The position numbers and the translations under genes were made by a program. The notes below the pieces were generated by a model that was not told the DNA's origin, did no database searches, and worked only from the letters and a program-made list of their open reading frames with translations. Below are positions 1-9,700 of a stretch of DNA of 36,534 nt, one piece after another. The stretch is from Flavobacterium sp. UBA5153 (lineage in GTDB: Bacteria; Bacteroidota; Bacteroidia; Flavobacteriales; Flavobacteriaceae). Position 1 is the stretch's first letter. Each line of letters opens with the position of its first letter. The DNA lies in NCBI GenBank assembly GCA_002413745.1, contig DHXP01000079.1, forward strand, positions 1 to 36,534, read 5' to 3'.

Positions 1-170
1 AGTTTTTTTAAACTATTTTTTAAGTCGCTGTAATCCTGCGTTTTGTAGATGAAAGTTTTTCCTCTCCCCGACCATCTCCGAAGGAAAGAGTGACGAAATG
101 GAGATTCTTTACAGTTCATAATTGTAGAATATTCTATCTTAATATAGAAGGTGGGAAAGGAAATCGACTA
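1..170. other. Intergenic stretch, no gene seen
   Basis: I see no credible coding frame here. A short inverted repeat (atctcc with ggagat, around 85-105) is the only local structure. The stretch may be the downstream region of a gene lying left of the window. A rightward frame that can be read at 225-413 runs straight through the 58-bp palindrome and resembles no protein, so it is not called. Confidence 0.5.
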
Positions 171-252
171 CTGCGTTAGGGATAGCAGCGGAAAGCCCGC
201 AGCAAAATGGAATGAAATGGAATTTTGAGAGGACTTGCAGTGAATAGCCCGA
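171..252 (+). ncRNA. Candidate structured RNA element upstream of a terminator
   Basis: GC-richer block inside AT-rich DNA, starting CTGCGTTAGGGATAGCAGCG and continuing with GGAAAGCCCGCAG; CTGCG at 171-175 can pair with CGCAG at 198-202. A second GC-rich part (ggacttgcagtgaatagccc) lies at 231-250, directly before the 58-bp palindrome. From memory, blocks with GCGTTAGGGAT...GCGGAAAGCCCG recur between genes in Flavobacterium and may correspond to a described Bacteroidetes RNA motif such as Flavo-1, but I cannot verify that. The strand is inferred from the following terminator. Confidence 0.35.
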
Positions 253-310
253 CCGTTTATAAAACAAGAGGCTGTATCCCGCGGGATACAGCCTCTTGTT
301 TTATAAACGG
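253..310. terminator. Perfect 58-bp palindrome, probable bidirectional terminator
   Basis: The arms 253-281 and 282-310 are exact reverse complements (29 bp each), with no unpaired centre. The inner part is GC-rich (GGCTGTATCCCG) and the outer part contains AAAACAAGAGG with its complement CCTCTTGTTTT, so either strand gives a GC-rich stem followed by a T-rich 3' arm. It lies 17 bp past the stop of the leftward gene at 327 and just after the rightward candidate RNA, so it could end transcription from both sides. Confidence 0.75.
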
Positions 311-326
311 GAACGTCCAAAAGAAT

Positions 327-1004
327 TTACTTGTTTATTTTTATGGCTTTTGCTACCCAAAAATCGTTGAGATTATTATAATCTATGGGAGTTGCTGGGG
401 GTTGATCTATTAACCGTCCTGAATCAAATGCCCTTACTAATATGGTTTCTATTAAATAATCTTCGTTGACTTCATAGGGTACGTATTGTGTTTTCAAGTT
501 GATGTCAAACATTTTGGCTGTTGTGTTAGACCAAAAGGCTTTCCAACCACTTTTCAGGTTTTTTACCAGTTCATAGGTTGTAGTGCCTGTTTGGCGATGA
601 ATTAACTTCACCAATATTTGCCCTTGTTTCCGGGAGAGTTTTTTGAGTTTGGCTTCAAATTCATTGGAAAGGTAATCCTCGACTATCTTGAAATATTTCT
701 TTTTGTCTTTATTAGTCGTGAGACTTGCCATTCCTTTATTTAGTGTAGTCAATCGTTCAGAAGCTAATTTCGCATAAGGGTAAGTTGCATAAACTCGGTT
801 TCGTAGGAGTAGGAACTGTTTTTGAGCTTCAGGATCGAGTTTTTCTTTGTAAATCGTTATTTCTTCTAATTGTATGGTGTCGCCAAATATTGAGTCTTTC
901 TCAGTTAAGACATATCCCGCTCGGGTTGTATCCTTTTGGATTACCTGTGCATTGACTGAAATTGATACGAAAAAGAAAAACAAGAAAAATTCAATAATCT
1001 TCAT
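327..1004 (-). CDS. DUF4294 domain-containing exported protein
   Basis: Encodes 225 aa from the chosen ATG at 1004. An upstream in-frame ATG at 1028 would add eight residues before the signal peptide, and it overlaps the probable -7 box at 1026-1033, so the shorter form is preferred. Residues 1-20 (MKIIEFFLFFFFVSISVNAQ) form a Sec signal peptide ending in a typical flavobacterial AQ cleavage site. The mature part is charged and helical, with a conserved-looking segment around TYPYAKLASERLTTLNKG and an RKQGQILVKLIHRQTG motif, which I recognise as DUF4294 of Bacteroidetes. The function is unknown; no catalytic residues are evident. It is divergent from the M42 peptidase gene at 1090, an arrangement I recall from other flavobacteria. 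The 58-bp palindrome lies just downstream. Confidence 0.8.
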   Translation of the reverse strand: MKIIEFFLFFFFVSISVNAQVIQKDTTRAGYVLTEKDSIFGDTIQLEEITIYKEKLDPEAQKQFLLLRNRVYATYPYAKLASERLTTLNKGMASLTTNKDKKKYFKIVEDYLSNEFEAKLKKLSRKQGQILVKLIHRQTGTTTYELVKNLKSGWKAFWSNTTAKMFDINLKTQYVPYEVNEDYLIETILVRAFDSGRLIDQPPATPIDYNNLNDFWVAKAIKINK

Positions 1005-1025
1005 CTGGTAAAAAATTTTATGACA

Positions 1026-1033
1026 CAAAATTA
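1026..1033 (-). promoter_or_regulatory. Probable -7 box for the DUF4294 gene
   Basis: On the minus strand the sequence reads TAATTTTG, matching the Bacteroidetes -7 consensus TAnnTTTG. No TTTG at the expected distance is obvious; one lies about 25 bp upstream, longer than usual. The implied transcript start is about 15 nt before the ATG at 1004. Confidence 0.4.
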
Positions 1034-1089
1034 TACATTATATGTGCAACTGTAATACCAAATTTATAATTTAGCAAAAAAATAATTTT

Positions 1090-2184
1090 ATGAGTTCAAA
1101 ATCGATATTAAAAAAGTCGTCACTAACGTTTTTAGAAAACTATCTTAACAACGCCTCGCCAACAGGCTATGAAAGTAGTGGCCAAAAACTTTGGATGGAA
1201 TATGTAAAACCTTATGTAGATACTTTTATTACGGATACTTATGGATCTGCTGTGGGAATCATCAATCCAGACGCCGCCTATAAAGTGGTCATTGAAGGTC
1301 ATGCCGATGAAATTTCTTGGTATGTGAATTACATTACGGATGACGGATTAATTTACGTGATCAGAAATGGCGGTTCCGATCACCAAATTGCCCCTTCAAA
1401 ACGGGTAAATATTCACACCAAAAAAGGAATTGTAAAAGGAGTTTTTGGTTGGCCAGCCATTCACACCCGAAATCGCAGTAAAGATAAAGAAGAAGCTGCT
1501 AAAGTTGATAATTTATTTATTGACATCGGTTGTGCCAAAAAAGAAGAAGTAGATGCATTGGGCGTTCATGTAGGTTGCGTAATTACCTATCCGGATGAAT
1601 TTATGGTTTTGAACGAAAACAAATTTGTTTGTCGTGCCATTGATAACCGTATGGGAGGTTTCATGATTGCCGAAGTAGCTCGTTTACTTCATGAAAACAA
1701 TATAAAACTACCTTTTGGATTATACATTACCAATTCAGTTCAAGAAGAAGTTGGACTTCGCGGAGCCGAAATGATTACCAAAACCATCAAACCCAATGTG
1801 GCAATTATAACCGATGTATGCCATGATTCTACCACTCCAATGATTGAAAAGAAAATTGAGGGGGAAATAAAAATCGGAAAAGGCCCGGTTATTACGTATG
1901 CGCCAGCAGTCCAGAATAATTTGAGAGAACTCATCTTAACGACTGCCGAAGACAAAAAAATTCCATTTCAGCGATTAGCTTCTTCCCGTGTTACCGGTAC
2001 CGATACCGATGCATTTGCTTACAGCAATGGCGGCGTGGCTTCGGCATTGATTTCTTTGCCTTTGCGATACATGCACACGACGGTCGAAATGGTGCATCGT
2101 GACGATGTCGAAAACGTAATAAAATTGATTTATGAAACTTTATTAAAAATGGAAAACAACGAAACTTATTCCTATTTTAAATAA
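1090..2184 (+). CDS. M42 family metallopeptidase (aminopeptidase / FrvX-YsdC type)
   Basis: A 364-aa cytosolic metallo-aminopeptidase of the M42 family, which removes N-terminal residues from peptides using two metal ions and usually forms large oligomers. The expected ligands and catalytic residues are visible: H71 and D73 in EGHADEIS, D185 in AIDNRMGG, the E219-E220 pair in SVQEEVGLRGAE, D242 in ITDVCHDS and H329 in RYMHTTVE. There is no signal peptide and the length is normal for the family. The start ATG follows an A-rich leader typical of weak flavobacterial ribosome sites. It is divergent from the DUF4294 gene. Substrate specificity cannot be told from sequence. Confidence 0.93.
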   Translation: MSSKSILKKSSLTFLENYLNNASPTGYESSGQKLWMEYVKPYVDTFITDTYGSAVGIINPDAAYKVVIEGHADEISWYVNYITDDGLIYVIRNGGSDHQIAPSKRVNIHTKKGIVKGVFGWPAIHTRNRSKDKEEAAKVDNLFIDIGCAKKEEVDALGVHVGCVITYPDEFMVLNENKFVCRAIDNRMGGFMIAEVARLLHENNIKLPFGLYITNSVQEEVGLRGAEMITKTIKPNVAIITDVCHDSTTPMIEKKIEGEIKIGKGPVITYAPAVQNNLRELILTTAEDKKIPFQRLASSRVTGTDTDAFAYSNGGVASALISLPLRYMHTTVEMVHRDDVENVIKLIYETLLKMENNETYSYFK

Positions 2185-2200
2185 TTAGATCATTACAAGA

Positions 2201-2233
2201 AACGAAGCAATCTGACCGATAGGTTGCTTCGTT
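2201..2233 (+). terminator. Stem-loop after the M42 peptidase gene
   Basis: aacgaagcaa at 2201-2210 pairs perfectly with ttgcttcgtt at 2224-2233 across a 13-nt loop, followed by a pyrimidine-rich tract (cctttc). It lies 16 nt after the stop codon. The T tract is poor, so termination efficiency is uncertain. Confidence 0.5.
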
Positions 2234-2243
2234 CCTTTCAACA

Positions 2244-2262
2244 ACAGGTTTTCAAAACCTGT
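2244..2262. repeat. Short palindrome of a dispersed flavobacterial type
   Basis: acaggtttt and aaaacctgt flank a single c, making a tight 19-bp hairpin between the M42 gene and the response regulator. Sequences of the form ACAGGTTTTnAAAACCTGT recur between genes in flavobacteria, as I recall. It may be part of the terminator region or a remnant repeat. Confidence 0.45.
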
Positions 2263-2299
2263 CAGACTAAAAAAAGCCACAATTCAAAAATCTATTTCC

Positions 2300-2980
2300 A
2301 TGAAAATACTATTGCTTGAAGATGATTTTACTTTATCAAGGGAAATTGTGGCTTTTTTTACTTCAAAATCCTTTGAATGTATACCTTATTATGATGGCTC
2401 GTTACTTCTCAAAAAATACAAACCCAATGATTATGATTTAATCATTCTTGACATTAACGTTCCTGGCAAAAACGGAATTGAAGTATGCAAAGTCATTAGA
2501 GAATTTGACAAAAAGACACCAATCATTATGTTAACCGCCTTTAGTGAAATTGAGGACAAACTAACTTCTTTCGAAAATGGTGCCGATGATTATCTTATAA
2601 AACCATTTCATTTTGAAGAATTATTTGCCAGAGTAACATCGCTTTTGCGCAGAAAAGAAATTCCGCAGCAAATACCAGAAAGAATTATCATTCAGGATTT
2701 AGAAATTCTGGAAAATGAAATGAAAGTTTTTCGATCAGGAGAAGAAATCAAATTGACCCCAAAAGAATTTAAACTCATTTTGATTTTGGCAAATGCCAAT
2801 GGAGGTGTGGTTTCAAAACAATTCATTGCAGAAAAACTTTGGGACTATCATATAGAAACCAATCAAAATACAATTGAGGTTTATATCAATTTTTTACGAA
2901 AAAAAATAGATAAAGAACATCCTGTAAAATTGATACACACTAAAATTGGTTATGGTTATTATTTAAAAGATACCGAATGA
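2300..2980 (+). CDS. OmpR-family response regulator of the metal-efflux locus
   Basis: A 226-aa cytoplasmic two-component regulator. Receiver domain at about 1-118: acidic pocket D8 and D9, phospho-acceptor D51 in LIILDINVPGKNG, switch threonine T79 in MLTAF and K101 in YLIKPF. The C-terminal winged helix at about 128-223 has the KLTPKEFKLI start and the IHTKIGYGYY end typical of Trans_Reg_C. The stop codon overlaps the start of the histidine kinase gene (ATGA overlap), so the pair is translationally coupled. The TolC/adaptor/RND pump genes follow directly, which suggests a CzcR/CusR-like role in switching on efflux in response to metal. The metal sensed is not decidable from sequence. Confidence 0.93.
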   Translation: MKILLLEDDFTLSREIVAFFTSKSFECIPYYDGSLLLKKYKPNDYDLIILDINVPGKNGIEVCKVIREFDKKTPIIMLTAFSEIEDKLTSFENGADDYLIKPFHFEELFARVTSLLRRKEIPQQIPERIIIQDLEILENEMKVFRSGEEIKLTPKEFKLILILANANGGVVSKQFIAEKLWDYHIETNQNTIEVYINFLRKKIDKEHPVKLIHTKIGYGYYLKDTE

Positions 2981-4341
2981 CATTAAAAAATCGAATCTCG
3001 CTACTGGTAAGTTTGCTTTTTACGGTCTTATTTGGCTTGGCTTCCACATTTATCTTTGTCCTATATTCCAATTTCAGAAAAGAAGAATTCCGAGACAGGT
3101 TAGAAATCAAGGCGCTTTCAAGCGTTAAATTACTGGCAAATGTTAAGGAAGCGGATCGCCAATTATTAAAAATGATTGACCAAAATTCAATCAATCAATT
3201 GCTCGATGAAAAAACATTAATTTTTGATTCTAATTATAAACTCATTTATAGCAGTATTGACGATGCAAAAATAAATTGGTCGATTGAAGATTTAAAAGAC
3301 TTAAAAAAACAAAAGTCTTTCTTCAAAAAACAAGGCGATTACGAGGTTTTTGGCATTTTTTATGAAATAAACAATAAAAATTTCTACATACTGATTTCCG
3401 CACCAGATAATTATGGCAACAGCAAATTACTTTATCTGAGGTTTATTCTCATCCTTTCCTATCTCTTTTTTACAACTATATGTTGGATCGTGACTTCATA
3501 TACAGTCAAAAAAGCAATGAGTCCTTTAGGTTCGTTTCATCAAAAAATAAAAAATATAAACGAAAATAATTTAGATACCCGAGTTGAAGTAAAAAGCAAT
3601 AAAAATGAAATTGATTTGATTGCCAATGAATTCAATTTCATGATGGATCGAATTGAAATTTCGTATCAAAAACAAAAAGAATTCACGGCTCATGCCTCGC
3701 ACGAACTTAGGACTCCATTATCTCGAATCACATCTCAAATCGAGAATTATGTTGCCAAAAAAGAAACCGACAATAAAACCAAAAATTTCCTTAACACCAT
3801 ACTTTCTGATGTCAACCAGTTAACAGAACTGATCCATTCCCTATTGATTTTATCAGAACTGGACAACAAAAAATATGACCAGAAGGAATCGCATCGATTG
3901 GATGAAATCCTGTTTTCATCCATTGAAAAACTGAACAAAACCTTTCCCGACTTTCTTATTCACTTTGAAATCGAAGAAAATGAAAATCTGGATTCTTTGT
4001 TGGAAATACAGGGAAATAAAACTTTATTGGAAATTGCAATTAGTAATATTCTCAAAAATGCATGCGTTTATTCGGATAACAAGCAAGCAAAAGTCAAAAT
4101 TAGTTGCGACGAAAATCAAAACCTGATTATATCCGTTTCTAACACGGGAATCACACTTAGTGAAAAAGAGCAAAAAACCCTTTTTGAACCTTTTATGCGA
4201 GGTGAAAACTCAAAAGGAACTGCTGGATTTGGACTCGGATTACGCATTGTACAACGTATACTTACACTTCATAACGCAAAAATAGTTTATAGTATTCCTA
4301 GCGAAAACACTAACTTATTCCAACTAATATTTCATTTTTAA
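2977..4341 (+). CDS. Sensor histidine kinase partner of the metal-efflux regulator
   Basis: A 454-aa membrane kinase. Transmembrane helix 1 at about 9-30, a periplasmic domain at about 31-150, transmembrane helix 2 at about 152-174, then HAMP (about 175-230) and HisKA with H242 in ASHELRTPLSRI. The HATPase domain has N357 and N361 in ISNILKNACVYS, SNTGI in place of the usual DxGxG box, and a good GFGLGLRIV G2 box. It is expected to sense a periplasmic signal and phosphorylate D51 of the upstream regulator, whose gene overlaps it by 4 bp. The periplasmic domain shows no cysteine or histidine cluster that would betray a metal, so the ligand remains open. The weakened G1 box (N in place of D) is the only oddity. 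Confidence 0.92.
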   Translation: MTLKNRISLLVSLLFTVLFGLASTFIFVLYSNFRKEEFRDRLEIKALSSVKLLANVKEADRQLLKMIDQNSINQLLDEKTLIFDSNYKLIYSSIDDAKINWSIEDLKDLKKQKSFFKKQGDYEVFGIFYEINNKNFYILISAPDNYGNSKLLYLRFILILSYLFFTTICWIVTSYTVKKAMSPLGSFHQKIKNINENNLDTRVEVKSNKNEIDLIANEFNFMMDRIEISYQKQKEFTAHASHELRTPLSRITSQIENYVAKKETDNKTKNFLNTILSDVNQLTELIHSLLILSELDNKKYDQKESHRLDEILFSSIEKLNKTFPDFLIHFEIEENENLDSLLEIQGNKTLLEIAISNILKNACVYSDNKQAKVKISCDENQNLIISVSNTGITLSEKEQKTLFEPFMRGENSKGTAGFGLGLRIVQRILTLHNAKIVYSIPSENTNLFQLIFHF

Positions 4342-4348
4342 GCAGTTT

Positions 4349-4395
4349 TTAAGTATCACATTAAGGCATATTAAAGCCTATTGACGGCACCTTTG
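4349..4395 (+). promoter_or_regulatory. Candidate control region of the efflux operon
   Basis: Three TTAA-G boxes are spaced at near-helical intervals (ttaagt 4349, ttaagg 4361, ttaaag 4371). The last two lie in a 10-bp tandem repeat, ttaaggcata / ttaaagccta, identical at 8 of 10 positions. A CACCTTTG at 4388-4395, one base off the TAnnTTTG -7 consensus, lies 20 bp before the ATG of the TolC gene. OmpR-type regulators commonly bind tandem direct repeats upstream of -33, so these boxes are reasonable sites for the regulator at 2300. This is inference. Confidence 0.4.
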
Positions 4396-4415
4396 TATCT
4401 AAATAAAATGATACA

Positions 4416-5663
4416 ATGAAAAAAATATTAGGATTCCTACTGCTCTTATTTGCAAATCAGATTGTTGTCGCCCAAAAAACAATTACACTTCAAGATTGTG
4501 AAAGCCAGTTTCTGAAAAATAATTTGGTATTGTTAGCCGCACATTACAATATTGATGCGTCAAAAGCGCTGACGATTCAAGCACGAATTTGGGACAATCC
4601 CAGTTTCAGCGCCGACCTTAATGCGTATAATCCCGGAAATAATAAATATTTTGATATTGGCGTGAATGGTCAAAAAGCCTTTTCTATCCAGCAAATTATT
4701 TATATGGGCGGAAAAAAACACAATGAAATCCAACTGGCCAAAACCAATGAACAAATTGCCGAATTGCAATTCAATGATCTGCTTCGGTCATTAAAATTAC
4801 AATTAAGAAAAAGCTTCTTCGTCGTCTATTTTAATTCCAAAAACCTTGAAAATATTGACAAACAAATTTATCATATCCAAGAACTTGTCAATTCCTACAC
4901 CATTCAAGCCCAAAAAGGGAATATAGCCTTGAAGGAATTAGTTCGTTTGCAATCCTTATTCCTGAATTTAAAAAATGACAGAAACGAAATCATAAACAGC
5001 TCCATCGAAGAACAGGCAAACTTGAAATTATTGCTTGGCGAGAATGAAAATATCGTCCCTCAAATGAACGACAATGACATTAATAAATATTCTAAAAACA
5101 GTGCATTTGACGAAAAAACATTGGAAGAATTGGCCATGGCAAACAGGCCCGACTATTTGCAAAACCAAAAAAACATTGAAGCCAATGAATGGAATGTAAA
5201 GCTTCAAAAATCACTTTCTATTCCTGACATCACATTTGGCGCAGGTTTTGACCAACGCAGCGGAGCCTTCAATAATCAGGTAGACGCCCTAATTGGGATT
5301 CCGTTACCCCTTTGGAACAAAAACAAGGGAAATATAAAAGTTTCAAAAGCCATTTTGGATCAATCCAAAGCCGAGAAACAAAATGCCACATTGCAATTAC
5401 AGACCGAAATTTCTGCGTCTTATTCTAAATGGATGGAAGCAGCAAAAAACTACTACGAATTAAAGCCGCAAAACGTTTCCGATTTTGAAATCGTTTACAA
5501 TGGAGTTTTGGAAAATTTCCAAAAAAGAAATATCAGCCTACTGGAATTCACGGATTTTATGGAAAGCTACAATCAGGCTGCGACACAAATGAACGAATTA
5601 AAGAAAAAAGTGGTGATTTCAGGCGAAGAATTAAACAATACTATTAACAAAGATTTATTTTAA
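4416..5663 (+). CDS. TolC-family outer membrane efflux channel (CzcC-like)
   Basis: A 415-aa outer membrane factor. Signal peptide at residues 1-20 (MKKILGFLLLLFANQIVVAQ). The rest is long amphipathic helices in two repeats, rich in Q, N and E as in TolC coiled coils, with the LPLWNKNKG segment typical of CzcC-like members in the second half. It should form the trimeric exit duct for the adaptor and RND pump encoded next. The gap to the adaptor gene is 13 nt, so the three genes form one operon. The length fits the CzcC group. The gene symbol is left blank because the metal specificity is not proven. Confidence 0.88.
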   Translation: MKKILGFLLLLFANQIVVAQKTITLQDCESQFLKNNLVLLAAHYNIDASKALTIQARIWDNPSFSADLNAYNPGNNKYFDIGVNGQKAFSIQQIIYMGGKKHNEIQLAKTNEQIAELQFNDLLRSLKLQLRKSFFVVYFNSKNLENIDKQIYHIQELVNSYTIQAQKGNIALKELVRLQSLFLNLKNDRNEIINSSIEEQANLKLLLGENENIVPQMNDNDINKYSKNSAFDEKTLEELAMANRPDYLQNQKNIEANEWNVKLQKSLSIPDITFGAGFDQRSGAFNNQVDALIGIPLPLWNKNKGNIKVSKAILDQSKAEKQNATLQLQTEISASYSKWMEAAKNYYELKPQNVSDFEIVYNGVLENFQKRNISLLEFTDFMESYNQAATQMNELKKKVVISGEELNNTINKDLF

Positions 5664-5676
5664 ATTAAAAAAAATT

Positions 5677-6762
5677 ATGAAATATAAAGCAATCATAGGA
5701 ATCGCATTTATTGCACTTTCATTTGCAAGTTGTAAAAAGGCAGAAGAAAATCAAGATACCGAAGCAACTTTTGTTTTGAGTGACAATATGTTAAAGACAA
5801 CAACGACAGCTTTGACCACGACACAAATTTTGAAAAATGAATTGAATTTTTACGGAAAAATCACTGCCGATAACAACAAACGCATCGATGTATATCCACT
5901 TGTAGGTGGGAACGTTGTTAAAGTAAACGTTGAATTGGGTGATTATGTAAAAAAAGGGCAAGTGCTTGCCGTAATCAAAAGTACCGATATTGCTGATTTT
6001 GAAAAACAAATGGTTGATGCCAAAAGCAATTTGATTGTTGCCAAAAACAATCTGAAGGTGGCCCAAGAATTATTCGAAGGAAAACTAAATGCCGAAAGGG
6101 ATGTTCTCGAGGCAAAAGGGGAATTCGAAAAAGCGCAATCTCAATTGAACCGTATTCAGGAAACCTTCAAAATATATAATATCAAGGCGGGTTCCATTTA
6201 TGATGTAACGGCACCGATAAGTGGATTCATTATCCAAAAAAGCATTAATCAGGATATGCTTTTAAGAAGCGACCGTTCGGAGAATATTTTTGATATTGCC
6301 GAAATCAACGAAGTTTGGGCTATTGCAAATGTCAATGAAAGTGACATCAGCAAAGTAAAATTAGGGGAAGATGCAGCAATAACCACTTTGAGCTACCCCG
6401 ATAAAGTATTCAAAGGAAAAGTGGACAAAATTTTTAATGTTATCGATCCCCAGACCAAAGCCATGAATGCCAGGGTAAAACTTCAAAACACGGATTTTCT
6501 CTTGAAACCAGATATGAATGCGAGCATCAAATTGTCATTTAATGAAAACGAATCAATGCTTTCCGTACCAAGTTCTGCCATCATTTTTGATAAAAGTAAA
6601 AACTTCGTCATGATTTTCAAAGACAGAAACAATATCGAAACCAGACCGGTGGAAGTGTATAGACAAGTAGGAGATATTACTTATGTTTCAAGTGGTTTGA
6701 AAGAAAACGAAAAGGTAATTACCACAAATCAATTGTTTATTTATGATGCTTTAAACGATTAA
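5677..6762 (+). CDS. RND efflux periplasmic adaptor lipoprotein (CzcB-like)
   Basis: A 361-aa membrane-fusion protein. The N-terminus MKYKAIIGIAFIALSFASC ends in a lipobox with Cys19, so it is a lipoprotein. A biotinyl-lipoyl-like half motif (VVKVNVELGDYVKKGQVLA) is followed by a helical hairpin at about 105-160 and the returning half GSIYDVTAPISGFI, then a beta-barrel and membrane-proximal domain. It bridges the RND pump in the inner membrane and the TolC channel. The stop is 3 nt before the pump start codon, so expression is tightly coupled. There is no long His-rich metal-binding extension as in some CzcB or CusB proteins. Confidence 0.9.
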   Translation: MKYKAIIGIAFIALSFASCKKAEENQDTEATFVLSDNMLKTTTTALTTTQILKNELNFYGKITADNNKRIDVYPLVGGNVVKVNVELGDYVKKGQVLAVIKSTDIADFEKQMVDAKSNLIVAKNNLKVAQELFEGKLNAERDVLEAKGEFEKAQSQLNRIQETFKIYNIKAGSIYDVTAPISGFIIQKSINQDMLLRSDRSENIFDIAEINEVWAIANVNESDISKVKLGEDAAITTLSYPDKVFKGKVDKIFNVIDPQTKAMNARVKLQNTDFLLKPDMNASIKLSFNENESMLSVPSSAIIFDKSKNFVMIFKDRNNIETRPVEVYRQVGDITYVSSGLKENEKVITTNQLFIYDALND

Positions 6763-6765
6763 ACC

Positions 6766-9700
6766 ATGAACAAATTCATTAAAAATATTATTGCTTTTTC
6801 ATTAAAGAATAAAGCATTTACCTTCTTTTGGGTAGGAATATTGGCAGTTGCAGGATTTATATCTTTCAAAAATATGCCCATTGAGGCATTTCCTGATGTG
6901 ACCAACACACAAATTATCATTGTAAACCAATGGAACGGACGAAGTGCTGAGGAAATTGAACGTTTTGTGACCTCACCTATCGAAATTTCGATGAATTCGG
7001 TTCAGAAAAAAACTAGCGTTCGCAGTATCACTATGTTTGGTTTATCGGTTATCAAAATCATTTTTGACGATGGTGTCGATGACGCTTTTGCACGCCAACA
7101 AGTTAATAATTTATTGAAAAATGTTTCGTTACCGGATGGAGTTGTGCCAGATGTGCAGCCGCCTTATGGCCCTACCGGAGAGATTTTTAGATATGTCTTA
7201 AAAAGCAAAAATCGTGACAGTAGAGATTTATTGACCTTACAAAGCTGGGTAATTGACAGACAATTGAGAGCCATTCCTGGAGTTGCCGATTTAGTGGCTT
7301 TTGGCGGACAGGAAAAAACATACGAAGTTGGGGTTGATCCGGTAAAATTAGCCAAATATAATATTACACCATTGCAGGTTTTTGATGCCGTGAATGGAAG
7401 TAATCTAAATGTTGGCGGAGACGTTATCGAAAAAAATGGGCAAGCGTATGTTGTTCGTGGCGTTGGTTTATTAAAATCTATCTCAGACATCGAAAACATA
7501 ATTGTTGATGACGCCAACGGAAATCCGATATTGGTCAAAAACTTGGCAAATGTCTATGAAAGTTCCATGCCCAGAGTTGGCCAAGCAGGATTAAATGGCA
7601 ATGACGATGTGGTCGAAGGAATTGTTGTTATGCGAAAAGGGGAAAATGCAAAAGAGGTTTTGGCATTGGTAAAAGCAAAAGTAGACGAATTAAACAATGG
7701 CATATTACCGAAAGACGTGAAAATGGAAACGTTTTATGACCGTGATAATTTGATGAATTTCACTACAGAAACCGTAATGCACAATTTACTGGAAGGTATT
7801 ATTCTGGTTACCTGTATCGTTTTCCTTTTTATGGCCGATTGGCGTACCACCTTTACCGTTTCAATCGTGATTCCATTAGCCTTGCTTTTTGCCTTTCTAT
7901 GCTTGAAATTGATGGGAATGAGTGCGAATTTATTGAGTTTGGGAGCTGTCGATTTTGGTATTATCATAGATGGCGCGGTCGTCATGGTCGAGGGGTTATT
8001 TGTGGTTCTCGACCATAAAGCAAACGCCGTTGGAATGGATAAATTCAACAAACTGGCCAAAGGAAGTCTGATCAAAAAAACAGGAACGGAAATGGGCAAA
8101 GCTATTTTCTTTTCAAAATTGATCATCATTACCGCTTTGCTTCCTATCTTTTCATTCCAAAAAGTGGAAGGGAAAATGTTCTCTCCTTTAGCTTACACAC
8201 TGGGATTTGCATTGGTTGGTGCCTTGATTTTCACGCTTACTTTAGTGCCAGTTTTATCGCACATTCTTTTGAATAAAAATGTAAAAGAAAAACACAATCC
8301 GTTTGTGAATTTCTGGGACAGAATTGTCAGTAAAGGATTTGCCTGGACTTTTAAACATAAAGTAAAAGCTTTATCTGCCTCAATGATTTTATTGGTTGTC
8401 GTGTTTTTCTCGGCCACTTTCTTGGGAACAGAATTCTTGCCACAATTAAATGAAGGAGCTCTTTGGGTGGAAGCAAAATTGCCAATGAGTACCAGTTTGA
8501 CCCAAACCGTAAAAACAACCACTGAATTGAGAAAAGAGTTACAATCTTTTCCTGAGGTAACCGGAGTACTTTCGCAGATGGGACGAAGTAACGATGGAAC
8601 CGATCCAAGTGGTTTTTATTATGTGCAGATGCAGGTGAATTTGAAACCAAAAGGAGAATGGAAACGCAAAATTACCCAAGATGAATTGGTGGATCAAATG
8701 GACAAAAAGCTTAAAAAACACCAGGGAATTATTTACAACTATTCTCAACCCATAATCGACAATGTTGAAGAAGCCGTTGCCGGAATAAACGCAGCAAATG
8801 CCGTTAAAATTTATGGTCCTGATTTAGATAAACTTGACGTATTAGCGAATACCGTTCTCAACAAAATTCAAAATGTTCCAGGCATAAAAGATGTCGGAAT
8901 TTTACGAAACGTTGGACAACCCGAAATCAGTGTCGTTCTTGATAGAGAAAAAATGGCAGCTTATGGCGTGACTTTGAAAGATGCCCAAGCCGTTTTGGAA
9001 CTCGCATTTGGCGGAAAAACCGCCACCGAAAAATACGAAGGTGAGAAAAAATTTGATGTCAGGGTGCGATATGCCAAAGAATATCGTAAAGATGAAAAAG
9101 ACATTGGTGAATTGAAAGTACCAACAATCAGCGGAGCAAAAATTCCATTGAAAGAAATATCAGAAGTCAAAAAAATTACGGGACCCGCATTTATTTTCAG
9201 GGACAATACCAAACGATTTATCGGGGTAAAATTTTCGGTAAGAGATCGAGATTTGGGAAGTACCATTGCCGATGCGCAATCCAGAGTCGCCAAACTAAAA
9301 TTACCGAACGGTTATACGGTAGGTTGGACAGGCGAATTTGAAAACCAAGTGCGGGCCAGTGCAAGGTTAGGACAAGTGGTACCAATAAGTTTAATAGGGA
9401 TATTTGTTTTACTGTTTATTTTATTCGGAAACATCAAAGATTCGCTTTTGGTTTTGACCAATGTTCCTTTTGCAATCATTGGAGGAATTATTGCGCTTCA
9501 CTTAACGAGAATGAATTTCGGAATCTCCGCAGGAGTTGGATTCATCGCCTTACTTGGAATTTGCATCCAAAATGGAGTAATATTAATTACTGAATTTCAC
9601 AATAATCTGAAAGCCAAGTTTAGTTTACAGGAATCTATTTTCATGGGAGTAAAAGCCAGAACACGAGCCGTTATTATGACAGCTTTGATGGCGTCAATTG

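Noticed and set aside
225-413. 62-aa rightward frame across the 58-bp palindrome
   Set aside because: It is created by the palindrome and the antisense of the DUF4294 gene; no ribosome site and no recognisable protein.
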